A stretch of 64,000 nucleotides of DNA, taken from positions 372,001 through 436,000 of the forward strand of contig NZ_MPVN01000002.1 in NCBI RefSeq assembly GCF_001955535.1, given 5' to 3'. Source of the DNA: Paenibacillus sp. FSL H7-0326. GTDB taxonomy: Bacteria > Bacillota > Bacilli > Paenibacillales > Paenibacillaceae. The position numbers were made by a program, and so were the translations under genes. The notes beneath the pieces were generated by a model. The model did no database searches. It saw nothing but the letters and a program-made list of their open reading frames with translations, and was not told the DNA's origin. This document shows, one piece after another, positions 18,728 through 27,391 of the stretch. The stretch's first letter is position 1, and each line of letters opens with the position of its first letter.

Positions 18728-18750
18728 GTCACCGCCCCCTTTAAATTAAA

Positions 18751-18788
18751 AAGGGAACCTCCTGAGTGGAGTCTCAGAAAGTTCCCTC
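18751..18788 (-). promoter_or_regulatory. Terminator-like leader hairpin before the 2009-aa gene
   Basis: On the minus strand AGGGAAC pairs with GTTCCCT and CTGAG with CTCAG, followed by TTTTT. It lies downstream of the class 1 promoter and upstream of the GTG start, so transcripts from that promoter would begin with this structure. It may be an attenuator, a 5' stabiliser, or the misplaced terminator of the preceding gene. Confidence 0.7.
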
Positions 18789-18796
18789 TTACTGAA

Positions 18797-18825
18797 TCTA
18801 TACGACTCAGCTATCGTGCAGTTTA
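18797..18825 (-). promoter_or_regulatory. Class 1 phage promoter
   Basis: TAAACT, 17 bases, TATAGA on the minus strand, preceded by CG; drives the 2009-aa fibre gene. It lies immediately after the stop of the upstream paralogue gene. Confidence 0.7.
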
Positions 18826-18827
18826 AC

Positions 18828-19964
18828 TTACAGCGGGTAACGGACTTCCTTCAGGATCGCTACGCCCATTCGTTGGTTCGCAGACAGGTTCATGAAGGTT
18901 TGCTCTGTGTCCGTATCGAAGTAGCGGTACACCTCTTGGTTCCAAGGCTTGCCTTCTACGTCAATGATAAGCTCATCCAGGTGAAGGATGTTGTGCTTAG
19001 TAACCGCGATGCAGTTGTCGAACTGTCCACGGTAACCCTCGTAAGGGTGAACCACGTAGATCGGAGACAGGTGGTACTTGGAAGTCCACTTGGACGCTTG
19101 GAAACCTTGTGGTTCCAGTTCCAAACCAGTGTCGCCCAGTTCAGGGTCAAGGTAGGCTTTGCCCTTAGGTGGAGCCTGTGTGATGAACGATGGGTAGTGA
19201 CGTTGGAACTCAATACCCGATTTCGTCTTCAGCATTTGCAGGGTGTTGTTACCTGCGGAAGTGTACTGACCGAAGTAGTACGTTCCAGTCGTTGCGATTT
19301 GCGTGATGTCGGGTTCTTCGATTACCGCGCCCGCCGTAAGCATCACGTTACCGTCCACATCGTTCAGGTTGTACTTGAACGGCTTCAGGGCACCAACGTA
19401 TAGGAAGGACTTCTTGTAGTCCAGGAAGTTAACCGCAGGGTCAGCTACGAGAACCATAGCCAGTCGGTTATTCATGACGTTAATGTACATGTACACTGGC
19501 TTCTCTTTGTTACGGTCAGTTGGTGTGTAGTCTTCCAGTGCCCATTGATACAGTACTGGGTGACCAGTCAACTTGAACGTAGGGCGAGTGGTTACAGGTA
19601 GTGTCGTAGGATCAGTACCTTCCAGTCCTTCAAGCAACTGAACCGTAAGTGTGCTGTGCTCCTCATAACTAGGGGTTGGAGCCACTGTACGTGGAACCAG
19701 TGCGTGGTTGATGAAGCTCACGTAGAACTTCTTAGTAAGAGGAGTTGCTTGTGTACCAATCGTAATCGTGCCTTGGAGGATTAGCTCCTGAACGCGACCG
19801 TTGGTGTCAAGCTCCTCGTAGAACACTTCCCACAGGCTTTGCTCTTGTACTTCACCCGCCGTAGTCTCGAACGGGTAGGTGTCGAACCCAGTAACTTCTT
19901 CCTTGAGCTTTGTCAGCAAGTCCTGGGATGTGGTAATAGTCTCAACGTATCTGAAGTTTGCCAT
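18828..19964 (-). CDS. Paralogous tail-tip/adhesion family protein, 378 aa
   Basis: Fourth member of the five-protein family, paired with the next gene. Its C-terminal half contains NNTLQMLKTKSGIEFQRHYP, WTSKYHLSPIYVVHPYEGYR and HLDELIIDVEG, which align directly with the same region of the 650-aa neighbour. Starts at ATG 19964 behind GGAGGG. N-terminal residues 1-60 share the leading helix seen in all members. No catalytic residues are apparent. It probably assembles on the tail tip; the other genes of the family are 14 kb downstream, separated by the giant fibre genes. Confidence 0.75.
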   Translation of the reverse strand: MANFRYVETITTSQDLLTKLKEEVTGFDTYPFETTAGEVQEQSLWEVFYEELDTNGRVQELILQGTITIGTQATPLTKKFYVSFINHALVPRTVAPTPSYEEHSTLTVQLLEGLEGTDPTTLPVTTRPTFKLTGHPVLYQWALEDYTPTDRNKEKPVYMYINVMNNRLAMVLVADPAVNFLDYKKSFLYVGALKPFKYNLNDVDGNVMLTAGAVIEEPDITQIATTGTYYFGQYTSAGNNTLQMLKTKSGIEFQRHYPSFITQAPPKGKAYLDPELGDTGLELEPQGFQASKWTSKYHLSPIYVVHPYEGYRGQFDNCIAVTKHNILHLDELIIDVEGKPWNQEVYRYFDTDTEQTFMNLSANQRMGVAILKEVRYPL

Positions 19965-19980
19965 TGAGTAGTAACCCTCC

Positions 19981-21933
19981 TTATTTGATCTCTTTCAAGA
20001 ACGCGATTGTGATAACGTCAGGTGATGGTGAGTGCTTGAACAAGTTCAACGGACTCTTGATACTGAAGAACTTGTACACTTCAGTCCAGGTACCCAACGA
20101 TGGGTTTGCAGTGTCTTTCAGAATCTCCGTGTCAACAATAAGCTCATCTCGGTTCACGAGGTTATGGTCGTGGATTGCAACAACCCCATCCATGTAACCA
20201 CGGTAACCTTCAGCTTGGTGGACAAGGTAGATCGGACTCGCATGGTACTTGCCCGTCCATAAGGATTTTTGGAATCCGTCTGCGTCAACAATTAGTTTAG
20301 ACAGACCTGGGGGAAGTGTACCTACTGATGGATAGTTCGGAAGATGTGTAATGAATGCAGGATAGTACCGTTGGAACAATACGTTACTGCGAGTCTTCAG
20401 CATCGACATCGAATCCATACCGTTGGATGTATACTCACCGTACTTAGCGTACAGATCAGGGTTAAGCTCAGTAATTACATCGTTCTTGGTGTATCCAGTC
20501 ATATCGGTTCTCAGGTCTCCCATACCCACCGTCACGCCGAAGTTACCTGCATGGTCGTATTCGTTGAACGGAACGATCTTACCGATGTATCCGAAGCTAC
20601 GGTAGTAACCGTGGATGTTCGGTGAAGGGTCACCTTCAATAACCAGGACAATGCGGTCGTTGTTGACAGACATTGTGTAGGAGATCAAGTAGTCAGGTCT
20701 ACGCTTCTTGTTAGGCAACCAAGCAGTTGTTGAATCTCTACCGTGGAAGAAGTGAGCCGCAGGGCTTACGATTTCGGTGACTCCATCGTAGTCCAGTTTC
20801 CACTTAACCACAGGAGGAACGAACTCTTTAACTGCATTTGGGTCGTTCCAGGAAAGGTAAACGTAGTGAGCCTTCAACTGGTCGATTACGGTAGGCGCTA
20901 CCCCGAGTTTAAGCGTATCAGGATCAACAATGCCCTCGTAAGTCAGCTTAGGATCACCCTGAGCCATGGAACCGTCAAACCCTTCCCCGTGATAGACGTT
21001 AATGTAATTCCAATCGTCCACGGGTTGCTCGAACATAACGTAGTAATCACGAGAAGGAATCCCTGAAGGGACTGTTGGAGTACCTTTAATCACGACACGA
21101 GACGGTAAGCTGTTCAGTAAGTCTGCCTTATAGTTTAGCTCATTGAACTTGTACTGTTGCTTGTTAGGCTCATAGTAGGTTTCAGTGATTGTTCCCCACG
21201 TAAATTTACCCCAAGCATCGCTACTAGCGCGACGAGAGTAGTTGTAGTAGAATCGACCATTCTTTATCCCCCGTACCGCGTAAGCCCAGTCAGAAGGCAT
21301 CTCGACAACGATCTCAAACTGATTCCATTCACTGGATGGTTCAGTAGCACCGTCAAGGGTGTCGATAGTCTGCTGTACCAAGTAAGCCTTATACCCTACA
21401 GGAGTTGTATCGTCTACCACAACAGTAATCAGACAACCAGGGACATCTACATACTTAACCTCTTGGGTCTGTCCATCCGTATAGGAGAACTGAACAACCT
21501 GGATTTTCCTACCTGTTCGGTAATTACCAAAGTCTTTACCGATGTCAGTATTCACAGGCTCAGGCTTACCTTCTGCATCTTCTTTGAAGTAGGACAGCTC
21601 TACTTCGTGCAGATAACCATCTGCATCTACAGCCTTATCGCCGCCGATGATCTTTGCATCTGTCCAGTTAGGTACCTTAAACACTTCGTACTTGTTTCCG
21701 TCCGTGTGCTCGTACATACCTACCACATCAAGGTTGTATCCCTTTTGGTAGGTCACCCACTTATAGCCATCAGATTCGTAAACACTCTCCCACCGATTTG
21801 CGTCAATACCACCCTCAACCCTAGGGATGTCAGCGTTAACGACCTGATCGGCAAGTGTTTTAATAAGCTTCTGCGCTTCTGTTTCACCGTCAATGTAGGC
21901 GGCAAAGTTCGTCAGCGGTTTTTGTAGTGCCAT
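19981..21933 (-). CDS. Paralogous tail-tip/adhesion family protein, long form, 650 aa
   Basis: Fifth and longest family member. The C-terminal 350 residues align with the 378-aa neighbour (SMLKTRSNVLFQRYYP, WTGKYHASPIYLVHQAEGYR, NRDELIVDTE); the extra 270 N-terminal residues include DGYKWVTYQKGYNLDVVGMY and several Tyr-rich strands, probably a separate beta domain. Starts at ATG 21933 with AGGAGGG. The gain of a domain relative to its tandem copy is the main oddity. Inferred as a virion adhesion protein. Confidence 0.75.
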   Translation of the reverse strand: MALQKPLTNFAAYIDGETEAQKLIKTLADQVVNADIPRVEGGIDANRWESVYESDGYKWVTYQKGYNLDVVGMYEHTDGNKYEVFKVPNWTDAKIIGGDKAVDADGYLHEVELSYFKEDAEGKPEPVNTDIGKDFGNYRTGRKIQVVQFSYTDGQTQEVKYVDVPGCLITVVVDDTTPVGYKAYLVQQTIDTLDGATEPSSEWNQFEIVVEMPSDWAYAVRGIKNGRFYYNYSRRASSDAWGKFTWGTITETYYEPNKQQYKFNELNYKADLLNSLPSRVVIKGTPTVPSGIPSRDYYVMFEQPVDDWNYINVYHGEGFDGSMAQGDPKLTYEGIVDPDTLKLGVAPTVIDQLKAHYVYLSWNDPNAVKEFVPPVVKWKLDYDGVTEIVSPAAHFFHGRDSTTAWLPNKKRRPDYLISYTMSVNNDRIVLVIEGDPSPNIHGYYRSFGYIGKIVPFNEYDHAGNFGVTVGMGDLRTDMTGYTKNDVITELNPDLYAKYGEYTSNGMDSMSMLKTRSNVLFQRYYPAFITHLPNYPSVGTLPPGLSKLIVDADGFQKSLWTGKYHASPIYLVHQAEGYRGYMDGVVAIHDHNLVNRDELIVDTEILKDTANPSLGTWTEVYKFFSIKSPLNLFKHSPSPDVITIAFLKEIK

Positions 21934-21945
21934 CGGTTACCCTCC

Positions 21946-22356
21946 TTATCTCAAGAATTTGATGTTGTACCACACCGACTTCGCTTCAGGAACTACGTTT
22001 ACAAAGTCAAATTTGATCTGAGTTCCCGCCGCGATGGGGTACACAATGCCGAAGCTGTTACCCATGGAGACGGACTCAGGAAGCTCCTTCGTAAAGATCG
22101 TCTGGCACACCTTCTCGTTACCGATGGTCAACTCCCAGTAATCACCTACGCAGTACTGACTCGCCGCGAAAGCGATAGACAAGAACTCCGTATCGTATGG
22201 AAGTGTGAATGTGTCCGACTTCGTAGTCTGAGCGGCAGGTATATCCAACATCTGCCCCCTAATAAAAGGGATGGTCTTCTTGCTGAAGTGTGGGTATGGC
22301 AACTCGCGTACTTTGTCGATAACGCCGCCCGCGACATACACAATGTTAAATGCCAT
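21946..22356 (-). CDS. Small virion protein, probably baseplate-associated, 136 aa
   Basis: Starts at ATG 22356 behind GGGGGTGG and directly after a class 1 promoter. The sequence is a compact beta-rich domain (SDTFTLPYDTEFLSIAFAAS, DYWELTIGNEKVCQTIFTK, GTQIKFDFVNV) with no signal peptide. It is the first gene after the hub gene pair to have its own promoter, so it may be made in higher amounts than the hub. Family unknown; a small decoration or fibre-attachment subunit would fit, as inference. Confidence 0.7.
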   Translation of the reverse strand: MAFNIVYVAGGVIDKVRELPYPHFSKKTIPFIRGQMLDIPAAQTTKSDTFTLPYDTEFLSIAFAASQYCVGDYWELTIGNEKVCQTIFTKELPESVSMGNSFGIVYPIAAGTQIKFDFVNVVPEAKSVWYNIKFLR

Positions 22357-22374
22357 CTTTCCACCCCCTAATTT

Positions 22375-22791
22375 CTATATACGATTCACGCTCGTTCCAG
22401 TTAAGCGTCCTTCATCATCATAGTTTAGACCGATATGATAAGTGAGTACCGACTCGCCGCTTGCATCGAAAGTCCTTGAAGTCACTTGTGTCAAACGAAA
22501 GTACTTATAATAGGAATAATCAGGATGCGTGTATCCAACTCCCACAGGAAAACCCGTGTCATCTTCGGAGCCAAACTTCATCCAAATTGAAACCCTCCAC
22601 GTTGATTCATAAATCATATCCGCGCCCGTTACCCTCTCGGTATCCATCGGATGTTCCCTAAAAAGAGTAACAGAAGGCTCCCCTTCAAGAGGGTTGCCTT
22701 CTATGTTGTGGATACTGGTATACTTACGAATCTCGCGGTGGATAAGGTCTAACACGGGAAAGACGATATTGTCGTTAACTATGCCCGCCAT
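22375..22791 (-). CDS. Hypothetical baseplate protein, 138 aa
   Basis: ATG 22791 shares its A with the TAA stop of the hub gene (TAATG), so translation is coupled; a GTG further upstream (22818) lies inside the hub gene and is less likely. The product is beta-rich with WRVSIWMKFG and YYKYFRLTQV strands. It may attach to the hub. Its last codons overlap the -10 of the next promoter (the stop codon is part of TATATAG). Confidence 0.7.
   Translation of the reverse strand: MAGIVNDNIVFPVLDLIHREIRKYTSIHNIEGNPLEGEPSVTLFREHPMDTERVTGADMIYESTWRVSIWMKFGSEDDTGFPVGVGYTHPDYSYYKYFRLTQVTSRTFDASGESVLTYHIGLNYDDEGRLTGTSVNRI
22376..22404 (-). promoter_or_regulatory. Class 1 phage promoter overlapping a gene end
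   Basis: TTAACT, 17 bases, TATATA on the minus strand, preceded by CG. The whole element lies in the last codons of the preceding gene and drives the 136-aa gene. Confidence 0.7.
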
Positions 22792-25700
22792 TAAGCCATA
22801 ACCCCCTTCTTCGACCACATAAGGTCAATTACTTGAAGCATTCCCGCGTCAACGGAGAAGCTAGTTCTGATTCCTTTAATAGTATAGACGGAACGAGTCG
22901 TGGTGGTCTTATCTGTCACGAGCACACTGTCTAACACATCGAGCGCAGGATTTGCAGGGATCGAGACTTGGAGAGTTCGGCACATTCGCTTCATATCGAA
23001 GAACGCCTTTTCTGCTACCGTTCTCTTTGCTTGTTTTGTCTTTGCCCAAGGAACAGAGATAACCATTGTTCTGATCTCGCCCTTTAACTCAAGAAGGATT
23101 TCCTTATCAATGAACTGCCCAGGTTTTCCATCAGAGTCAATGACTACAATGTGACTTCTTCCCCGCGACCAGTCGATGGACTTGGTAATCGAGATCAGGT
23201 TATCGTTCTCGGAGAACTCAGCTACAACTGGTTTGTCATAGTTAATTCTCTCAAGTCGATATGTCCCGTATCTGTCGCAGAAACTTCGGTATGGAAGTTC
23301 TCCAATTACTTCCGAGACAGCTTCAGATACTTTTATGGAATACTGCTCGAAGGTCTTTCCGTACTCCTCAACAAACGGATTGAGCCATCCATTAGGAGTC
23401 AGAATAGAATCTGCGTCCTTAACCTCGAACTCTCCTTCCTTATCGGCAATCGGAACAATGACCCTACCTGTTTTCTGATCGACCTCTACAAGGTAGGTCT
23501 CGTCGATCACGTAGTCAGGGTATGACAAGTCTTCGCTTGTCGCCCGCCACCCGATCAGACCTGCGTGTTTAATGAGGTCAAGAGCTACCGTGGATTTAAC
23601 CCAAGCGGGCTTTTCAAATTCCGTAGGCTGTTCTACCGTAGGTGCAGGAGTCGGTGTCGTAGCCGTACTCTCCCAAGCACTTGGATTTGCCAGTATGTCT
23701 TGGTAGTAAGACCATACCTTGTCCACCCAGTTGTCTCTATCCCCACTCCAAACCATGGGAGCAATATCGCCGCCATCGTGGAAGTACAGTACGTCAGCCT
23801 TAGACGAAACTTTCTTCCCTTTGGATGCTAGAGCCTTGGACATACGTTCAGCACCACGCTTCATCTGCTCCTGGATACCTTTGTATTTAGGGTCACAGTA
23901 CCCTGCGCTGTAGCATCCATATCCTAGGATGAAGCTCCCGTTTTCTTCCTTACCCATGCCCGCTGTACCCATTACTGTCTCATGCCTACAGATAGCAAGA
24001 AGGAACTTGTAATCGGGAATGCTATAAGCCGCCGCCTGTGTCTGTGCCGCTTGAATGATTTCGGTCTTCCTGTCGCCGCCCGTAGGCGCAGGTACAGGGT
24101 CGGGAACGTTGTCCACATGATCGACCTCAGGGTACGCCTTCTTCTCCGTGATGACCTTCTCGATTGCCCTCTTGTACATGTCCCTAGCTGTGATCTCTAG
24201 GGTGGACTCTCCATTCATGTCAACCTTATCAATCAGCCCCGTGAACACCCTAATCAGGTGTTGCCCGTACCCCATGTAAATGCGGATAGGTGTATTCTCA
24301 CTAAGGACACCAATATGGAACCCATTGGCGAAGTACGACCATGGTGACACCATACCTGCTGTCTCAGGGAAATAAGCAGGGTTGTAATCAGGCGAGAAAA
24401 ATCCTCTAGGGTTGGAGACTGAAAGCCTTGCTTCCCTTGCTTCTGCTTCGTACTGGTCATCAACCTCACAGCTAATGATGTTCGGAAGAACCTGGGTATC
24501 CATATAGACGAAGGAGCCGACCTGCAAGTACTCCGAGTTAGTAACTGTGTTACTGATGAAGTCCTGGTACTCGATCTCCTCCCAGGTTCCCTTGGAAGGG
24601 TCAATCTCAGCTTCAGCTTCGTTCTCTTTAGGTGGTGTTGGTAGGAACTCCTGGATTCGGATGTAGTCGATTGCGAACTTCTTTACAGTAGGTGGTGCAG
24701 GAGGTCCGATCCCGCCAGGGACTGGTGGTGTAACCATCTCCCCACCGTATACGACCTGGACTTTGATCTTCTTGGTTCCCTCAGGGATGGCGATGTTCTT
24801 CAGCTCGGTTACCTTTGTCAGGTCGTACTTACCTTCAAACTTGCTGACGTAGCCATACGCCTTATCGTCCATGAGGATTGAGACCTCATCACCAGTCATC
24901 ATTCCAGTGAAGTTAGTCCCGAAACCAATACTGAACAGCCCTGCGGTCGGCATATTCAGTTTAGTTACGTCAATCTCAAACTCTACCGTGGCAGAGCTGA
25001 CACCAAACGTGTAAACCAACTTACCTCCCGAGTCGTACATCGTCCAACCTGAATCAACAGCGGCAAAGCTTCTGAAATTCCAACCAAGGCTGTAGATGTC
25101 CTTCTCATACCAGTTGCGTTTATCGAAGTTCTCACTCAGCTTGACCTCTCCTGGGTAACCAGTCACGAACCCCTCGTCAACTGTTGATTTACCTAAGGTT
25201 TCCGCATCAGAGTAGAGCTTGCGCTCCCTCTTTAGGTACGCTCTAGGATCGACTGCCTTTCCTCCTTCACCCGTCCGAGTGTCTTGGTTAACTCCCTCCC
25301 AAACCTCAAAGTGTAGGTGACGACCTTTACCTGCGGCTCTCTCCGCTTCTGAAACTCGGTGACCATTCGTGTAGACCGCACCAGTATTCCCAAGCTTACC
25401 GATGACCTGTCCCTTAGAAACAATGTCATCCAAGGAGACGTTGATCTCACTCAGGTGGAAGTATTTGGTCATCACTCCACCCGCATGTTTGATGTTAACA
25501 GTGTTACCGCCACCTTCAGTTCTGCTTCGGGTAATGTTAACAACCTTCCCTGCCCACGCCGCCAGGATCGGAGTCCCCATGTCGTCCCATAGGTCAATCC
25601 CCTTGTGCGTACGACCGCCCGAACGAGCCGCACCGAAGTTATCGGTGACCGTAATGGTTTCAAACGTCTTGCCTTGTACAGGGAAGGTAATGTCGTCTCC

Positions 25701-25928
25701 ATTAGCAGATGTCTCACCGTCATATACGCCATCCGTGGATTCCGCGACCCACACTTTCTTGACGGACGTGATCTCCTCAACCTCTGTGGTGATATAACGG
25801 AACTCCTCTGTCCGTCCAGGGATGAACGCAAGTCTATCAACCTCAACTCTTACATTGGGCAAAGCCCTCTCTCCGAGCTTCAGCCGTTGAGAGAGAACTT
25901 TTAGAACCTCATCTGAAATTGGAATCAT
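22791..25928 (-). CDS. Baseplate hub/tail tip protein with M23 peptidase and lysozyme-like domains, 1045 aa
   Basis: Residues 90-235 form an M23 (LytM) zinc metallopeptidase: H108 and D112 in HKGID, FHLSEI near 157, and H204/H206 in HLHFEV are the usual zinc-binding and catalytic residues. This would cleave peptidoglycan cross-bridges. Residues 470-610 resemble tail hub proteins (NIISCEVDDQYEAEAREARL, GLIDKVDM). Residues 620-750 look like a glucosaminidase or transglycosylase-type lysozyme fold with LLAICRHET, the Glu being the candidate catalytic acid. A hub C-terminus follows. Role: central baseplate spike that digests the wall during DNA entry. Starts at ATG 25928 after AAGGGGG. Confidence 0.85.
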   Translation of the reverse strand: MIPISDEVLKVLSQRLKLGERALPNVRVEVDRLAFIPGRTEEFRYITTEVEEITSVKKVWVAESTDGVYDGETSANGDDITFPVQGKTFETITVTDNFGAARSGGRTHKGIDLWDDMGTPILAAWAGKVVNITRSRTEGGGNTVNIKHAGGVMTKYFHLSEINVSLDDIVSKGQVIGKLGNTGAVYTNGHRVSEAERAAGKGRHLHFEVWEGVNQDTRTGEGGKAVDPRAYLKRERKLYSDAETLGKSTVDEGFVTGYPGEVKLSENFDKRNWYEKDIYSLGWNFRSFAAVDSGWTMYDSGGKLVYTFGVSSATVEFEIDVTKLNMPTAGLFSIGFGTNFTGMMTGDEVSILMDDKAYGYVSKFEGKYDLTKVTELKNIAIPEGTKKIKVQVVYGGEMVTPPVPGGIGPPAPPTVKKFAIDYIRIQEFLPTPPKENEAEAEIDPSKGTWEEIEYQDFISNTVTNSEYLQVGSFVYMDTQVLPNIISCEVDDQYEAEAREARLSVSNPRGFFSPDYNPAYFPETAGMVSPWSYFANGFHIGVLSENTPIRIYMGYGQHLIRVFTGLIDKVDMNGESTLEITARDMYKRAIEKVITEKKAYPEVDHVDNVPDPVPAPTGGDRKTEIIQAAQTQAAAYSIPDYKFLLAICRHETVMGTAGMGKEENGSFILGYGCYSAGYCDPKYKGIQEQMKRGAERMSKALASKGKKVSSKADVLYFHDGGDIAPMVWSGDRDNWVDKVWSYYQDILANPSAWESTATTPTPAPTVEQPTEFEKPAWVKSTVALDLIKHAGLIGWRATSEDLSYPDYVIDETYLVEVDQKTGRVIVPIADKEGEFEVKDADSILTPNGWLNPFVEEYGKTFEQYSIKVSEAVSEVIGELPYRSFCDRYGTYRLERINYDKPVVAEFSENDNLISITKSIDWSRGRSHIVVIDSDGKPGQFIDKEILLELKGEIRTMVISVPWAKTKQAKRTVAEKAFFDMKRMCRTLQVSIPANPALDVLDSVLVTDKTTTTRSVYTIKGIRTSFSVDAGMLQVIDLMWSKKGVMA

Positions 25929-25940
25929 CGTGCATCCCCC

Positions 25941-27335
25941 TTATTTGAATCTCTCAAGTGTCCACTTTCTGAATCTGCTCAAGAAGGTTACTGCTTCAGC
26001 ACGGGTCATTGCGGTATCCCCCAAGAACCAGGTAGTAGGCTCTTGATTACCATTCACGGGTCTACCCATATTCGTCAGTACTGCGGCACCGTCTAAGGTC
26101 TTGACAATGTTGAAACCTGCAATCAGGGGATCGCCGTTGGAGAAGGTCTCGTCTTCCATCTCCGAAACAGACTGCTTCCACCAGTTGGTCGCTGAGGATT
26201 CAACACGCTCATCCTTGTCTTGGTAGTAGTAAGCAGATGCTCTACCAACATCCTGGAAACGTTCGCTTTCCCCCTTCTTGTAGTAAACCTTCACCTCATC
26301 TCCCTCGTTTAGAGGGTAGTTAAACACTATGGTGTGGTTGTCGATCTCCGTAACAATAGGTGCATACTTAGCAACACCATTCACCTTAACGGCAAGCTTG
26401 TTCTTTCCCGCAGGGAAGTTACCGTTGAGTCGGAATACCCTCTGCCCATTAAAGGCGATAATGGTTTGGTCAATACCTTTAGTAGGGGCTTCCATGTCGG
26501 TGAACCTAGCGTACAGAACCTTGCGGAGCTTGTTGATGAGGTGGAATGCTTCTCCCCTCGTAATGATTGAGTTAGGGAAGAAACGGTTGTTGTATGTTGG
26601 ATTGTCCGTTGTCGCCTTAACGCTCTGACTCATCATCTTGTACACGCCGTTCTCGTAAATCCAGTAATTGAACTTACACGTCACGCCGTTGAGGTTGAAC
26701 GGTAGGAACAACGAACCGCCTGGGCTGACACAGTAAACATCCGTTCGGTACCCGATAGCCTTTGTCGCAATTTCAGTAACAGCATCTACGTTACCCGCCG
26801 ACTGTTGCCAAACCTGTTTAGGGATACTAAGCCTACGTAGCGGCTGACCTCCTGCATACAGGTACTCCTGGTGCTTACGGCTGTAAGGGTCATAGAAGTA
26901 AACATCGTTCTTTGGAATGACTGTTCTAGGGAGATCACCCAACCAAGACACGGGAGGTCTTTTCCAGTCCTCGTCCAGGAGTGGTACTCCGTAGCTACAG
27001 AACGCAACGATCTGACCGTTCTTGCATCCTGTATAAAGCTCGACATCCGTACCGCCCGATAAGTTATCTGCGGCAGACTTGTATATGGTTTGAACTCCGT
27101 CAATGAACACGTACAAGGGGTTACCCTCGGACGGTGTAATTTTCTTGGAGAGTTTGAACTTAGACTGACTGGTAACTGCCTTAATCTCCTCGAAGATGAA
27201 AGGCTTACCGCTCTCAAATTGGTTGTATGTCATTCCGTCAACGAAGGCATTTCCGTCTTCGAGATACATATTCGTGGCTTCCATTACATCGTTGTAGAAC
27301 CAGTCACCCTCATTCACGTCAACCCATTTTCGCAT
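25941..27335 (-). CDS. Tail protein with S-layer homology (SLH) modules, 464 aa
   Basis: ATG 27335 lies 8 bases from AGGAGG, preferred over a GTG at 27344 that overlaps it. Three SLH-like segments are visible: WVDVNEGDWFYNDVMEATN at the N-terminus, a middle one ending in SIITRGEAFHLINKLRK, and a C-terminal one ending in AMTRAEAVTFLSRFRK. The TRAE/TRGE motif is the conserved core of SLH domains, which bind pyruvylated secondary cell-wall polymers. Between them is a beta-rich part with FVDG and FIDGVQ. No signal peptide, so it is a virion part. I infer a tail-tip module that grips the host cell wall. Confidence 0.75.
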   Translation of the reverse strand: MRKWVDVNEGDWFYNDVMEATNMYLEDGNAFVDGMTYNQFESGKPFIFEEIKAVTSQSKFKLSKKITPSEGNPLYVFIDGVQTIYKSAADNLSGGTDVELYTGCKNGQIVAFCSYGVPLLDEDWKRPPVSWLGDLPRTVIPKNDVYFYDPYSRKHQEYLYAGGQPLRRLSIPKQVWQQSAGNVDAVTEIATKAIGYRTDVYCVSPGGSLFLPFNLNGVTCKFNYWIYENGVYKMMSQSVKATTDNPTYNNRFFPNSIITRGEAFHLINKLRKVLYARFTDMEAPTKGIDQTIIAFNGQRVFRLNGNFPAGKNKLAVKVNGVAKYAPIVTEIDNHTIVFNYPLNEGDEVKVYYKKGESERFQDVGRASAYYYQDKDERVESSATNWWKQSVSEMEDETFSNGDPLIAGFNIVKTLDGAAVLTNMGRPVNGNQEPTTWFLGDTAMTRAEAVTFLSRFRKWTLERFK

Positions 27336-27350
27336 TGAAAGCACCTCCTC

Positions 27351-27368
27351 ACTTTAGATTAGACAGAA
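27351..27368 (-). promoter_or_regulatory. Class 2 motif (GTCTAATCTA) before the SLH tail gene
   Basis: Minus-strand CTGTCTAATCTAAAG, matching a motif upstream of six other units. It begins where the U-tract of the preceding terminator ends and lies about 16 bases before the start codon. Confidence 0.55.
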
Positions 27369-27391
27369 AAGGAGTAGGTCGCCCTACTCCC
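27367..27391 (-). terminator. Intrinsic terminator after the distal-tail gene
   Basis: Minus-strand hairpin GGAGTAGG-gcga-CCTACTCC (8 perfect pairs) followed by TTTT. It overlaps the last codons of the 216-aa gene. Confidence 0.8.
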
